DNA from: CAVRIA01 sp963721115
GTDB lineage: Bacteria; Desulfobacterota; Binatia; HRBIN30; CADEER01
Length of the DNA stretch: 64,000 nt
Assembly: GCA_963721115.1 (NCBI GenBank)
Contig: CAVRIA010000006.1
Location: 620,001-684,000 of the forward strand
Direction: 5' to 3'
Shown here: one piece after another, positions 9,477 to 18,970 of the stretch
Numbering within the stretch: position 1 is the first letter of the stretch
How the letters are laid out: each line of letters opens with the position of its first letter
The notes under the pieces: model-generated
The model's database searches: none
What the model saw: the letters and a program-made list of their open reading frames with translations, nothing else
What the model was told of the DNA's origin: nothing
Translations under genes and position numbers: made by a program

Positions 9477-12400
9477 GTGAGCCGCTCTCGAACGCTGTGG
9501 CTGGAAAATCACCTGCTCTCCGATCCCGCAGGAGCGTCGGCACACGAGCAGGCAGAGGTCCTGGGGGCAGCTGTCCACCAGTCGCTCCTCGCCGTGGGCG
9601 ACCGACTCTGCGAAGTCTCTCCCGTGCTGGCCCAGCGCTATTACGTACGCGCCGCCGCTGCCTGGACCTCGTTCGGGGCCGATGGCTTTGCGCGATGGGT
9701 CGAGCTCGGGGAAAGCCTCGTGAAGTCCGAGCCGTCTTGCCGAGACGGGGCGATGGCGTACTTTGCGGTCTCGCCTTCTCGGTTCGGCCGCGGCGGCCTA
9801 GACACGGCCGAGACCTGGTGTCGCTGGGGAAGAGAGCTGGCGGTCTCGTCGCAAAAGCTCGCGGGAATTTTCTTCCGGACCACGGCCTCGGTCCTGCGCA
9901 AGCCGTACGGTCTGGAGCGCCTTCGGGTTTGGGTGGACGTCGCGCGTGGCCTGTACCAGAACCACGGTTGGCAGGGCGAGTTCCTCGCCCAAGCCTATCT
10001 CGCGGCGGCCCCGCGTGCGGTCCTCACTCTCTTTCCGGCCGCTTATCGTCTCTGGGCGGGCGCGGGTGCGGCGGTCTACCCCACGGTTAAGGAGCGCGAG
10101 TTCTTCGGCCAGTTACCGCGCGCTCTTCAGACATGGACGGAGGAAGAGCAGGTCTCTTTTCTACGGGCGACGCTGGCGCTGGCGGCCGCGGCTCCGAGAC
10201 CGGCCCACGTCTTCTACCGAGATCTGCCGCCGTCGCTCGGCTCCCTCGACACCGCGGTGCGACGGACCCTGCTGGGAGTCCTGGCCCGGGTCGCCAAGCG
10301 AGTGAGCGGAGCGCTGGCTGAGAACGCCTCGACGTTCGGCGCGCTACTGCGTCAGGTCCCCGAAGGCGACCGACTCGATGGGCTCGACCTGGTCGATTCC
10401 GTTGCGGCCCGGTGCCCGGAAGCCGCGGTGGATGCCCTGAAGGCGCTGCCGCGGCTCTATGAGGAGGCGTCGTCGGCGACCGTTCGCGAATGGTTTCAGG
10501 CAGGGTTGGAGGTGGCCGCCGACAATCCGCAAGCAGGCCTCGCCTACTTCGCTCTGCAATCGCGAACCAGCCTCAAGGTGCTGCGTGCAGCCTCGACGGC
10601 CGCCTCCCTGGACGAGGCGCAGAGCGTGCTCCGCAAGTACGTTCAGATGCTGAGCGGCGAACCGGCCAGCATTCGTCCGGAAGAGCGGATGCGCCTGCGA
10701 CCGCCCCTCGAGGAGTTTCCGGAGGAGAATGAGATCGGCTTGCCGATGCGCATCGATCGGCTCACTACGCTGGAGGACAATCTGCGCTTGTATCGCTTCC
10801 TCGCTGCGCAGCTAGCGGGCCGCCGTGAGTTCGGCACGTACGATTTCGTCCCCCCGGATGGAGACTCGGATCCGAATGCTCCGGCGGGTTCCGCTCTAGT
10901 CCGTTACCTCGATGTCCAGGAACGGGCGGAAGCCCTGGAAGAGCTCTTCCTGCTCTCCGAGGGCGTCCGCATCCACCATCGACTCTGCCGCGAGTATCGC
11001 GGTTTGGCGGCCGAAGGATCCTGGGTCGCGAATCGCTTGCTGAATGTCTGGAGTCGGGACGCCCTGCCGTCGCGCGCGCAGCGTCTCGATGCGCTTCTCG
11101 CACTCACCCTTGTGGACGATCCGGCCGCCGCCGTGCCGGCGTGGCTGGATGCCGACGCGGCTGCGCTGGTGCTGAGACTCGTCGCTCCCCTGGCGAGTAC
11201 CGAGGCGACGGTACAGGACTCGATGCGTGTCGCGCATGTACTGGCGTCGCAGTTGGCGTCGCGGCCGGGGTTGGGGGATCGTGAAGGGGACGTGGATGGA
11301 TTCGTGCTCGACAACGCCACGGGTGAGGCCTTCCTCGACCCGTATTTCGACGACTACGCGGAGGCTCCTCTCGAGAGCCAGCCGTCGCAGCCGGAGGTCG
11401 GGACACCGAGACAAAAGGCCGCGCCGACGCCCGACGAGATCCCATTGGAGCTGACGGACGAGCCGGAGGAGGGAGCCGGGGGAGCACAACCGATCTCTCC
11501 CGAAGAGCTGAAGAAGCTGCTCGAAGCAGGTGTGGACCTGCGGATTGCCCAGGGAGACGGGAGCGACGTCGATGGGCTCGGGCTCTACATCACCGACCTG
11601 ATCGGCAAGGTTCCGCGCGAGCAGCTAGATGCTCTGCGCGAACTCTTGGGTGGCGCGGACGACATTGCCCGTCGTCCGACGCGGCGCTGGATCGAGGTGC
11701 GAGCGCAGGGTGCCTGCTTCTGGTACGACGAATGGGATTATCATATCGGCGACTACCGGAGTCGCTGGTGCCGTCTGCACGAGATGGTGCTCGATGGCGA
11801 CTCCGGGGAGTTCTTCAACGGGACGCTCAACGACTACGCGCGTCTGATTCCCGAGGTGCGTCGGCAGTTCCAGCGCATCCGGCCCGAGATGTATCGAACC
11901 GTACGCGGCCTGGAGGACGGCGAGGACTTCGACCTCAACGCTGCCATCGACGCACGCATCGACGTCAGGGCCGGACGCTCCCCGTCGAGCAAGCTCTATG
12001 TTGCGCGCAAACGGGAGGAGCGCGACGTGGCTACCCTTTTCCTGGTGGACATGAGCGCCTCTACCGACGAACCCCTCCAAAAAACCGAATCCGGCGGCGG
12101 GGAGGGACCGTCGCGCCGCGGTTACGCAGCGCAGCGCCCGCGGCGCATCATCGACGTGACCAAAGAAACGTTGGTGATCATGGCGGGGGCACTCGAGGAG
12201 ATCGGCGACGCATACGCGATATACGGCTTCTCCGGGCACGGTCGGGACAACGTCGAGATATATCGGGTCAAGTCGTTCTCCGAGGCGCTGAATACGTCGG
12301 TGAAATCGCGCCTCGGCGGAATCGAGCCGCGGCGCAGCACGCGCATGGGTGCCGCCCTACGCCACGCGGTCGAGAAGCTGTCGGGGGTAAGCTCTCGCTC

Positions 12401-12671
12401 CAAGCACCTTTTCCTCCTGAGTGACGGGTTTCCGCAGGACTACGACTACGGCCAGGATCGCCGCAGCAACGTGTACGGGATCCGGGACACCGCGGCGGCG
12501 TTGCGCGAGGCGGAGACGGCCGGTATCACACCGTTCTGCATTACCGTCGACAAGGCCGGGCATGACTATCTTCGCCAGATGTGCGATGAATCGCGCTACA
12601 TGGTGATCGAGGACATCACGGCGCTTCCACGCGAGCTGCCGAAGATCTATCAGCGCGTGGTGCGTGCCTGA
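9477..12671 (+). CDS. Very large VWA-domain protein, CbbO/NorD type partner of the AAA+ ATPase
   Basis: Partner of the upstream AAA+ protein. The C-terminal ~250 residues are a von Willebrand A domain with the MIDAS motif DMSAS starting at Asp858, a conserved ...YAIYGFSGHGRDN strand, and a late LFLLSDGFPQDYDYG. These are hallmarks of CbbO/NorD. At 1064 residues it is well above the usual ~640 (NorD) to ~780 (CbbO). The extra N-terminal ~600 residues look helical and HEAT-like. An acidic, low-complexity stretch (about 640-680) separates the two parts. GTG start. Such proteins bring the ATPase to a metal-containing client through the MIDAS site. Confidence 0.88.
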   Translation: MSRSRTLWLENHLLSDPAGASAHEQAEVLGAAVHQSLLAVGDRLCEVSPVLAQRYYVRAAAAWTSFGADGFARWVELGESLVKSEPSCRDGAMAYFAVSPSRFGRGGLDTAETWCRWGRELAVSSQKLAGIFFRTTASVLRKPYGLERLRVWVDVARGLYQNHGWQGEFLAQAYLAAAPRAVLTLFPAAYRLWAGAGAAVYPTVKEREFFGQLPRALQTWTEEEQVSFLRATLALAAAAPRPAHVFYRDLPPSLGSLDTAVRRTLLGVLARVAKRVSGALAENASTFGALLRQVPEGDRLDGLDLVDSVAARCPEAAVDALKALPRLYEEASSATVREWFQAGLEVAADNPQAGLAYFALQSRTSLKVLRAASTAASLDEAQSVLRKYVQMLSGEPASIRPEERMRLRPPLEEFPEENEIGLPMRIDRLTTLEDNLRLYRFLAAQLAGRREFGTYDFVPPDGDSDPNAPAGSALVRYLDVQERAEALEELFLLSEGVRIHHRLCREYRGLAAEGSWVANRLLNVWSRDALPSRAQRLDALLALTLVDDPAAAVPAWLDADAAALVLRLVAPLASTEATVQDSMRVAHVLASQLASRPGLGDREGDVDGFVLDNATGEAFLDPYFDDYAEAPLESQPSQPEVGTPRQKAAPTPDEIPLELTDEPEEGAGGAQPISPEELKKLLEAGVDLRIAQGDGSDVDGLGLYITDLIGKVPREQLDALRELLGGADDIARRPTRRWIEVRAQGACFWYDEWDYHIGDYRSRWCRLHEMVLDGDSGEFFNGTLNDYARLIPEVRRQFQRIRPEMYRTVRGLEDGEDFDLNAAIDARIDVRAGRSPSSKLYVARKREERDVATLFLVDMSASTDEPLQKTESGGGEGPSRRGYAAQRPRRIIDVTKETLVIMAGALEEIGDAYAIYGFSGHGRDNVEIYRVKSFSEALNTSVKSRLGGIEPRRSTRMGAALRHAVEKLSGVSSRSKHLFLLSDGFPQDYDYGQDRRSNVYGIRDTAAALREAETAGITPFCITVDKAGHDYLRQMCDESRYMVIEDITALPRELPKIYQRVVRA

Positions 12672-12686
12672 GAGAGCGGAGTTCGA

Positions 12687-13343
12687 ATGAGTCAGCAGCC
12701 GGGGCAGGAGCCCGCTATCTCGATCGAGAAACCGACGGCGCCGTGGGCGAATCCGCTCGTTCTGGTTCGACGCCTGTACGACTGGGTCCTGCACTGGGCG
12801 AACACGCCGTACGGAATGCCCGCTCTAGCGGTCCTCGCCTTCGCGGAGTCGTCATTCTTTCCCGTTCCACCCGATGTCCTGTTGATGGCTCTTTGCCTCG
12901 GTGCGCCCGCGCGGAGCTTGTCGTTTGCGCTCGTCTGCTCTGCCGCGTCGGTGGTCGGCGGAATCGTCGGCTATCTGATCGGGTGGATTGTGTGGGAGAA
13001 GGTCTCGTGGTTCTTCTTCTCCTATGTGTTCAGCCACCAAGTTTTCGACCGCGTGGCGCTTCTCTATCAGCACAACGCCTTCTGGGCGGTCTTCACGGCC
13101 GGACTGACACCGATCCCCTACAAGGTCTTCACCATCGCGGCGGGCGTGTTCCAAGTCGACCTACGCGAGTTCGTGGTGGCGTCGGTCGCTAGCCGCTCCG
13201 GGCGGTTTTTTACCATCGCCGGCTTGATCTGGCTGTTCGGACCGCCCATCCGTAGCTTCATCGACCGCTACTTCAACCTTCTGTCGGTGGTGTTCGTCAT
13301 CCTGCTGGTCGGCGGCTTCTTCGTCGTGCGATGGCTCATGTGA
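12687..13343 (+). CDS. yqaA: YqaA/DedA-like (SNARE-associated) inner-membrane protein
   Basis: Polytopic inner-membrane protein of 218 residues with about five hydrophobic segments. After a ~35-residue cytoplasmic lead it has the family motif FAESSFFPVPPDVLL. A second re-entrant-type segment, AVFTAGLTPIPYKVFTIAAGVF, carries the paired prolines and positive residue shared with DedA-type transporters. An R-S-G-R-F motif follows near residue 170. The family is linked to lipid flipping or proton-dependent envelope homeostasis. It starts 15 bp after the VWA gene and may share its transcript. The gene symbol reflects family membership only. Confidence 0.8.
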   Translation: MSQQPGQEPAISIEKPTAPWANPLVLVRRLYDWVLHWANTPYGMPALAVLAFAESSFFPVPPDVLLMALCLGAPARSLSFALVCSAASVVGGIVGYLIGWIVWEKVSWFFFSYVFSHQVFDRVALLYQHNAFWAVFTAGLTPIPYKVFTIAAGVFQVDLREFVVASVASRSGRFFTIAGLIWLFGPPIRSFIDRYFNLLSVVFVILLVGGFFVVRWLM

Positions 13344-13358
13344 GTCCTAACGATCTGG

Positions 13359-13379
13359 CGCCGGCCTGAAGCGCCGGCG
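13359..13379 (+). terminator. Possible weak terminator hairpin after yqaA
   Basis: CGCCGGC and GCCGGCG form a 7-bp GC stem around a 7-nt loop just after the yqaA stop. No T tract follows, so it would be at best a Rho-type or weak stop before priA. Confidence 0.3.
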
Positions 13380-13412
13380 ATTGCGCTCCGACATCGGGGC
13401 GGTCGTGGGAAA

Positions 13413-15848
13413 TTGTCCGACCGACGATTAGTCGCTCACGTGGTGCTGGTGCCCCCGCAGGGTCGCCTGGGAGCGCTCGACTATCGAATTCCCTCCGAGA
13501 TCGATGGTGCCCGTCCCGGAATGCGTGTCCTCGTACCGTTGGGCTCCCGCCGCAGCATGGGGGTCATCGTCGAACTGGGCACCGAGACGGATCACTTGGG
13601 CCGGTTGCGCGACGTCATCGCCCTGCTGGACGGCGAGCCGATTCTGGATGCGCAGATGCTGCGGTTGATGTCCTGGATGGCTGGCTACTATCTCGCCCCG
13701 CTGAGCGAGGCGATGGCGACCGTGTTGCCCGGGGCGCTGCGCATCGAGACCGAGCGAGTGGCAGTGTTCAGCGGAGACGATCTCGTGCCAGAACGACTCG
13801 CCGAGGTGGAGGGGGATCTGCTTCGCTTGTTGCAGAACCAGGGTCCGACTCCACTGGCCTCGCTACCTCGGTTGGGTCTGCGGAACGCGGAGCAGGTGCT
13901 TTCCCGGCTGCGGCGGCGTGGCGCGGTCCGGATCGTCGAGCGGGTCCGGCGCGAGACCGCCCCGACGCGGTACCAGCGGCTCTACGAGGTGGCCGCGCGA
14001 GTACCGGACGACGATCCGCGCCTCGATCGCCGTCCGGCACTGCGCCGGCTCTACTCGTATCTTCGAGATCACCCCCTGCGCCAGGCCGCCGCCCACGAGA
14101 TCCGCCATTCGTTTCCCGGCGCGGCGGCGAAGCTGCGCGACCTGAGCGACGCCGGACTGGTCCGCTGCCGCGAGGTAGAGGTCTATCGCAGCGTCCTGCC
14201 ACCGCCGGCCGGTCCGGACCGACCGGTGACGCCGACCGCAGCTCAACGAGGAGCCGTCGATCAGATCGCCGCATCGCTGGGCACGGGATTTCGTCCGTTC
14301 CTGCTCTGGGGCGTAACCGGGAGCGGCAAGACGGAGGTGTATCTCCGCGCCATTGCCGCCGCGCAGGAGCAAGACCTGACGACCCTTGTCCTGGTACCGG
14401 AGATTTCCTTGACGCACCAGATCGTCGACCGGGTACGGGCGCGCTTCGGCGATCGGGTTGCGGTCCTGCACAGCCAACTCGGCGCGGGAGAGCGCTGGGA
14501 TGAGTGGCGACGCATCGCCCGCGGCGAGGCGGTGACCGTGATCGGGGCGCGTTCGGCGGTGTTCGCGCCACTAAAGCGGCTGGGGTTGATCATTGTGGAT
14601 GAGGAGCACGATGCCGCTTACAAACAGACGGACGGCGTCCACTATCACGGTCGCGACGTCGCGGTCATGCGAGCCAAGCTGGCCGAATGCCCTCTCGTGC
14701 TCGGGTCAGCAACCCCTTCGATGGAGTCGTTCGCCAACGCGCGTCGCGGCCGGTATCGCTTGCTCGAGCTCCCGGAGCGCGTGGAGTCGCGCCGCTTGCC
14801 GGAGGTTCGCCTGGTCGATCTGCGGCAGGCCCCCGCCGGGCGGGGCACGGGCCCGCCTCTCAGTCCACCCCTGATCGCCGCGATCGGCGCCAATCTGGCC
14901 GTTCAAGACCAGACCTTGCTCTTTCTCAATCGACGCGGCTTCGCGAGCGCCATGCAGTGCCGTGCCTGTGGAGAGCCGGTGATGTGCCCGAATTGCAGCG
15001 TGACTCTGACGTGGCACCGGCGACGCAAGGCCCTGCGCTGTCACTACTGCGATCACACCCTCCCGCTGCCGTCTCGCTGCCCCGAATGCGGCGAACCGGC
15101 CCTGGAAACCTGGGGCCTCGGAACCGAACAGCTGGAGGCGCTGTTGCGCGAGTCGTTTCCGGGCGCTCGGATCGGCCGAATCGATCGCGATACGACGCGG
15201 CGCAAAGGCAGCCAGGCCCTGTTGCTCCGGACCTGGAGCGCAGGCCAATTCGATATTCTGGTCGGCACCCAGATGATCGCCAAGGGGCACGATGTGCCCG
15301 GCGTGACGCTCGTCGGCGTGCCGTTTGCGGACACCGCCCTGAACTTCCCCGACTTCCGGGCGGGCGAGCGGACCTTTCAGCTCCTCGCCCAGGTTGCCGG
15401 GCGGGCCGGTCGCGGCGAGCGCCCGGGACGCGTGATCGTGCAGACCCTGCAGCCCGAGCACGTCAGTCTTCAGATGGCCGCCCGGCACGATTTCGCCCTC
15501 TTCGCGGAAGCCGAGTTGGCTTCCCGGCGACAGCTCGGCTATCCGCCGTTCTCCCGTCTGGTCCTGGTGCGAGCGGAGGGGGAAGACGAGACCCGAGTAG
15601 TCCAGGTCGCGAGCGAGGTGGCGCAGCGGTTGCGCCAGCTCTCGGAGAGCCGATTTGCGGTCCTCGGACCGGCGCCAGCCCCTCTCGAGCGCCTGAGACG
15701 CCGATACCGACGGCAGATCCTCCTGCGCGGACGTGGTGGCGCCGCGATCCGCAGCGCCGTTGCCGCCGCTCTGGAGCCGCTGCGGTCCTCTGCAAGGGCG
15801 CGCGGGATTCGCCTCATCGCCGATGTCGACCCGCAGAGCACGATGTGA
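13413..15848 (+). CDS. priA: Primosomal protein N' (replication restart helicase PriA)
   Basis: DNA helicase that reloads the replisome at stalled forks. The N-terminal 3'-end-binding domain covers about residues 1-100 and a winged-helix region follows. The helicase core has Walker A GVTGSGKTE near residue 300, the DEEH box, and GSATPS. The eight-cysteine double zinc module (CRAC...CPNC...CHYC...CPEC) lies at about 510-555. Next come the motif V/VI region (GTQMIAKGHD; QVAGRAGRGERPG) and the C-terminal domain. The length, 811 aa, is normal. The start is TTG. No better in-frame ATG exists before the conserved HVVLVPPQG segment. Confidence 0.96.
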   Translation: MSDRRLVAHVVLVPPQGRLGALDYRIPSEIDGARPGMRVLVPLGSRRSMGVIVELGTETDHLGRLRDVIALLDGEPILDAQMLRLMSWMAGYYLAPLSEAMATVLPGALRIETERVAVFSGDDLVPERLAEVEGDLLRLLQNQGPTPLASLPRLGLRNAEQVLSRLRRRGAVRIVERVRRETAPTRYQRLYEVAARVPDDDPRLDRRPALRRLYSYLRDHPLRQAAAHEIRHSFPGAAAKLRDLSDAGLVRCREVEVYRSVLPPPAGPDRPVTPTAAQRGAVDQIAASLGTGFRPFLLWGVTGSGKTEVYLRAIAAAQEQDLTTLVLVPEISLTHQIVDRVRARFGDRVAVLHSQLGAGERWDEWRRIARGEAVTVIGARSAVFAPLKRLGLIIVDEEHDAAYKQTDGVHYHGRDVAVMRAKLAECPLVLGSATPSMESFANARRGRYRLLELPERVESRRLPEVRLVDLRQAPAGRGTGPPLSPPLIAAIGANLAVQDQTLLFLNRRGFASAMQCRACGEPVMCPNCSVTLTWHRRRKALRCHYCDHTLPLPSRCPECGEPALETWGLGTEQLEALLRESFPGARIGRIDRDTTRRKGSQALLLRTWSAGQFDILVGTQMIAKGHDVPGVTLVGVPFADTALNFPDFRAGERTFQLLAQVAGRAGRGERPGRVIVQTLQPEHVSLQMAARHDFALFAEAELASRRQLGYPPFSRLVLVRAEGEDETRVVQVASEVAQRLRQLSESRFAVLGPAPAPLERLRRRYRRQILLRGRGGAAIRSAVAAALEPLRSSARARGIRLIADVDPQSTM

Positions 15849-15939
15849 CGGTCCGGCGGTGGGGCGAAGGCGCGCGATTCGCGTCGACAGACGAGTGCGA
15901 CGAGGTGCATCGTGAAGCCCGTTCGTCTATGATTGTCGC

Positions 15940-16482
15940 ATGCCCTTGCGCAGAATTCTGACCTACCCATCGACCGAGTTGAAGAAGATCTCGGAGCCCG
16001 TTGCGAACATCGACGGGCGGGTAAACGAGTTGGTGGGCGACATGATCGACACGATGTACGCGGCGCCCGGCGTGGGGCTGGCCGCACCGCAGGTGGGCGT
16101 CGCGGAGCGGGTCGTCGTTCTGGACGTCGATGCGCAGGACCCGGGTAAGAATCTGCTCCGCCTGATCAATCCGGTCATCGCAGAGCGCAATGGAACTGCC
16201 GTCTGGGAGGAGGGCTGCCTCAGTGTCGTCGACTATACGGCGGAAGTTCGGCGCAGCGCCCAGGTCCTCGTCACGGCGTGGACACCGGACCAGAAGGAGA
16301 TTCAGATCGAGGCGGACGGATTGCTGGCCGTGGCGTTGCAACACGAGATCGATCACCTCGACGGCAAGTTGTTCATCGACCGACTCAGCCCGCTGAAACG
16401 CGACCTCTATCGCCGCAAGATCAAGAAGATGATTCGCGACGGCGTACCGGTGGAAGCGCGAAAGCCCGACGTCGCCATCTAG
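15940..16482 (+). CDS. def: Peptide deformylase
   Basis: Removes the N-formyl group from nascent proteins. All three family motifs are present: GVGLAAPQ, EEGCLS (metal-ligand Cys) and QHEIDHLDG (two His ligands and the catalytic Glu). The length of 180 aa is standard. It is directly upstream of fmt (13 bp), the classic def-fmt pairing that links formylation and deformylation, and rsmB follows in the same run. Confidence 0.97.
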   Translation: MPLRRILTYPSTELKKISEPVANIDGRVNELVGDMIDTMYAAPGVGLAAPQVGVAERVVVLDVDAQDPGKNLLRLINPVIAERNGTAVWEEGCLSVVDYTAEVRRSAQVLVTAWTPDQKEIQIEADGLLAVALQHEIDHLDGKLFIDRLSPLKRDLYRRKIKKMIRDGVPVEARKPDVAI

Positions 16483-16495
16483 TCAAGCGTGCATC

Positions 16496-17452
16496 GTGCC
16501 GGCTTCGCGCTACCGGGTGGTCTTCTTTGGGACACCGGACTTCGCGGTCCCCTCGCTGCGAGCGTTGCTCGCCGGACCGGACGAAGTCGTCATCGTCGTC
16601 TGTCAACCGGATCGCCCGGCCGGCCGCGGCCAGCAGCTCAGGCCGCCACCCGTCAAGACGCTCGCCCAGACCCGTGCGATGCCGATTCTGCAGCCACTGA
16701 AGCTGCGCAGCGAGGACTTTGCAACGGCCTTGCGAGCGTGGTCGCCGGACCTGGGGGTGGTCGCCGCCTACGGCCGCATTCTGCCGAGTGCGATTCTCGA
16801 ATTGCCGAGGCTTGGTTGCATCAACGTCCATGCGTCGTTGCTGCCGAAGTATCGGGGCGCGGCACCCATCCAATGGGCGATTCTGCGGGGCGAGACGTCG
16901 ACCGGGGTGACAATCATGCAGATGAACGAGCGCATGGATGAAGGAGACATTCTGCTGCAGCGCGAGATTCCGATCGGCACCGACGAGACCTACGGTGAGC
17001 TGCAGGAACGTCTGTCTGAGCTGGGTGCCGAAGTCCTTGTCGAGGCCCTGGTTGACATGGAGGCGGGGAGGTTGGTCAATCGCGCGCAGGATGATGCTGC
17101 AGCGACGCTGGCGCCGCTGATCGACAAGGCCGACGGGGCGATCGACTGGAGCCTCTCTAGTCACGAGATCGCGCGTCGCGTGCGGGCCTTCAATCCGTGG
17201 CCGTCCGCGTTCACGCGGCTGAGGGGCAAGCTGTTGAAGCTGCACCGGGTGCGGGCGCTGACGGAAGCGGCGCCGGCGCCGCCGGGCACCGTGTTTCGGG
17301 AGGGGGCGGAGATCCGTGTGGCGACGGGACAAGGGGTCCTGGCGATCGACGAGCTACAGCTCGAAGGGCGCAAGCGCATGTCGATCGAGGAGTTTGCGCG
17401 CGGGGGGGGATTGTCGACCGGAGCACGGCTTGGCGACGACGGGAACGGATGA
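16496..17452 (+). CDS. fmt: Methionyl-tRNA formyltransferase
   Basis: Transfers a formyl group from 10-formyl-tetrahydrofolate to initiator Met-tRNA. The N-terminal Rossmann domain begins VVFFGTPDFAVPSL. The folate and catalytic segment has INVHASLLPKYRGAAPIQWA (Asn-His...). The hinge and the C-terminal OB-like tRNA-binding domain follow from about residue 205. 318 aa is typical. Start is GTG at 16496. Its 3' end overlaps the likely rsmB start. Confidence 0.96.
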   Translation: MPASRYRVVFFGTPDFAVPSLRALLAGPDEVVIVVCQPDRPAGRGQQLRPPPVKTLAQTRAMPILQPLKLRSEDFATALRAWSPDLGVVAAYGRILPSAILELPRLGCINVHASLLPKYRGAAPIQWAILRGETSTGVTIMQMNERMDEGDILLQREIPIGTDETYGELQERLSELGAEVLVEALVDMEAGRLVNRAQDDAAATLAPLIDKADGAIDWSLSSHEIARRVRAFNPWPSAFTRLRGKLLKLHRVRALTEAAPAPPGTVFREGAEIRVATGQGVLAIDELQLEGRKRMSIEEFARGGGLSTGARLGDDGNG

Positions 17453-18800
17453 CGCGCGGCGTCTCGCCTGGGAGACGTTGGTCGCGGTCGAGGCAGGCGC
17501 CTTCGCCGATGCGGAGCTCGGAAGACGGCTGGCCGCCGCGAGGCTGCAGCCCCGGGATCAGTCGCTGGCGACCCTTCTCGTTTATGGGACGCTGAGCTGG
17601 CAGGGGCTGCTGGATCACATCATCGAAGCTTGCGGCCGTCCGGCCGAGATCCTCGACGTTCCCGTCCGCACCGTGCTGCGCCTGGCTCTCTTCCAACTCG
17701 TGAAGCTTTCGCGCGTACCCGATTTTGCCGCCGTCGATACGGCGGTCGAGCTTTCGAAGACATTTCGGCGCGGCGCAGCCACGGGAATGGTGAACGCGGT
17801 GCTGCGGCGTTTTCTTCGGCAGGGCAAGCAGGTGCCGATGCCGGTGCGCGATGAGAACCTCTCTGCCCATCTCGCCGTGACACTCTCCCATCCGCGTTGG
17901 CTGGTCGATCTCTGGCTCGGAGAGCTGGGGCGGGCCGAGACGGAGGCGCTCTTGGCCGCCGACAATACGGCGTCGGCGACCGTGCTGCGCGCCAATCGAA
18001 TGCGCGGCACCCGGACCCAGCTGATCGAGAAGCTGCGCGAGAGCGGAATCTCGGCTCGCGAGACCCGCTTCGCGCCGGAAGGCGTCGTGCTGGAGGAAGG
18101 CGGCGATCCGACGGCTCTACCCGGCTACGGCGGTGGCTGGTTCAGCATACAAGGGGAGGCGTCGCAGTTGGTAACGCTGCTCATCGATGCGCGCCCAGGT
18201 CAACGCGTCCTCGACGCATGCGCAGCTCCGGGCGGGAAGGCGGCTTGCCTGGCCGAACGGATGGCCGATTGCGGCATCGTGGTGGCCGTCGACCGACGCG
18301 GCGCTCGGTCGGTGCAGCGGGCGAGTCGGCGACTGGGGCTGTCGTGTGTGCAGGCGCTCCGCGCCGATTCCCTGCAGCCCTGTCTGGGTTCCGACGTCTC
18401 ATTCGACGCCGTTCTTCTCGATGCGCCCTGCTCCGGACTCGGCACCCTGCGCCAGCATCCCGAGATCCGATGGAGGCGATCACCCGAAAGCCTCGACGTG
18501 ATGGCGGCTGTGCAGCGCCGCCTGCTCGAGGCGCTGGCGCCGCGCGTCCGTCCGGGAGGCGTGCTCGTCTATGCCACATGTACCATTTCCGCCCGCGAGA
18601 ACGAGCGCGTCGTGGAGGATTTCCTCTCCGCACCCGGCGAGTTCAGGCTCGAGGACCCGCGCCCCTACCTGCCCGACGCGGCCGCCGATTTGGTCGACGC
18701 GAAGGGTTTCTTCCGCAGCTTTCCCCATCGCCACGACCTGGATGGCTTCTTCGCTGCGCGCTTGAAGCGCTGCACGGCCAAGCGTAAGGTCCACCTGTGA
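17430..18800 (+). CDS. rsmB: 16S rRNA (cytosine-C5) methyltransferase RsmB
   Basis: Methylates C967 of 16S rRNA using SAM. The N-terminal NusB-like domain (first ~140 residues) is followed by the methyltransferase core. It has SAM motif DACAAPGGKAACLAE, the PCSGLGTLRQHPEIRW motif with its Cys, and the catalytic YATCTISARENE. The most credible start is TTG at 17430, with GGAG six bases upstream and 23 bp of overlap with fmt. An earlier ATG at 17316 lies well inside fmt and would prepend unrelated sequence. Part of the def-fmt-rsmB run. Confidence 0.92.
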   Translation: MATTGTDDARRLAWETLVAVEAGAFADAELGRRLAAARLQPRDQSLATLLVYGTLSWQGLLDHIIEACGRPAEILDVPVRTVLRLALFQLVKLSRVPDFAAVDTAVELSKTFRRGAATGMVNAVLRRFLRQGKQVPMPVRDENLSAHLAVTLSHPRWLVDLWLGELGRAETEALLAADNTASATVLRANRMRGTRTQLIEKLRESGISARETRFAPEGVVLEEGGDPTALPGYGGGWFSIQGEASQLVTLLIDARPGQRVLDACAAPGGKAACLAERMADCGIVVAVDRRGARSVQRASRRLGLSCVQALRADSLQPCLGSDVSFDAVLLDAPCSGLGTLRQHPEIRWRRSPESLDVMAAVQRRLLEALAPRVRPGGVLVYATCTISARENERVVEDFLSAPGEFRLEDPRPYLPDAAADLVDAKGFFRSFPHRHDLDGFFAARLKRCTAKRKVHL

Positions 18801-18887
18801 GTCGTACCGACCGTTGCATTTTCCCTTCGGTGTGTTAATGACGAGCCCTCCGGTCTGGATCGGTTCTCTCTCTTCCATCGTTCGAGA

Positions 18888-18964
18888 CGGGGTGTAGCTC
18901 AGACTGGTAGAGCGCACGGTTCGGGACCGTGAGGTCGCTGGTTCAAGTCCAGTCACCCCGACCA
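18888..18964 (+). tRNA. tRNA-Pro, anticodon CGG
   Basis: The acceptor stem CGGGGTG pairs with CACCCCG, followed by discriminator A and an encoded CCA. The anticodon stem CACGG/CCGTG encloses loop TTCGGGA, giving anticodon CGG (18922-18924), which reads proline codon CCG. The T-loop GTTCAAGTCC is canonical. Length is 77 nt. Confidence 0.98.
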
Positions 18965-18970
18965 TCTTCC

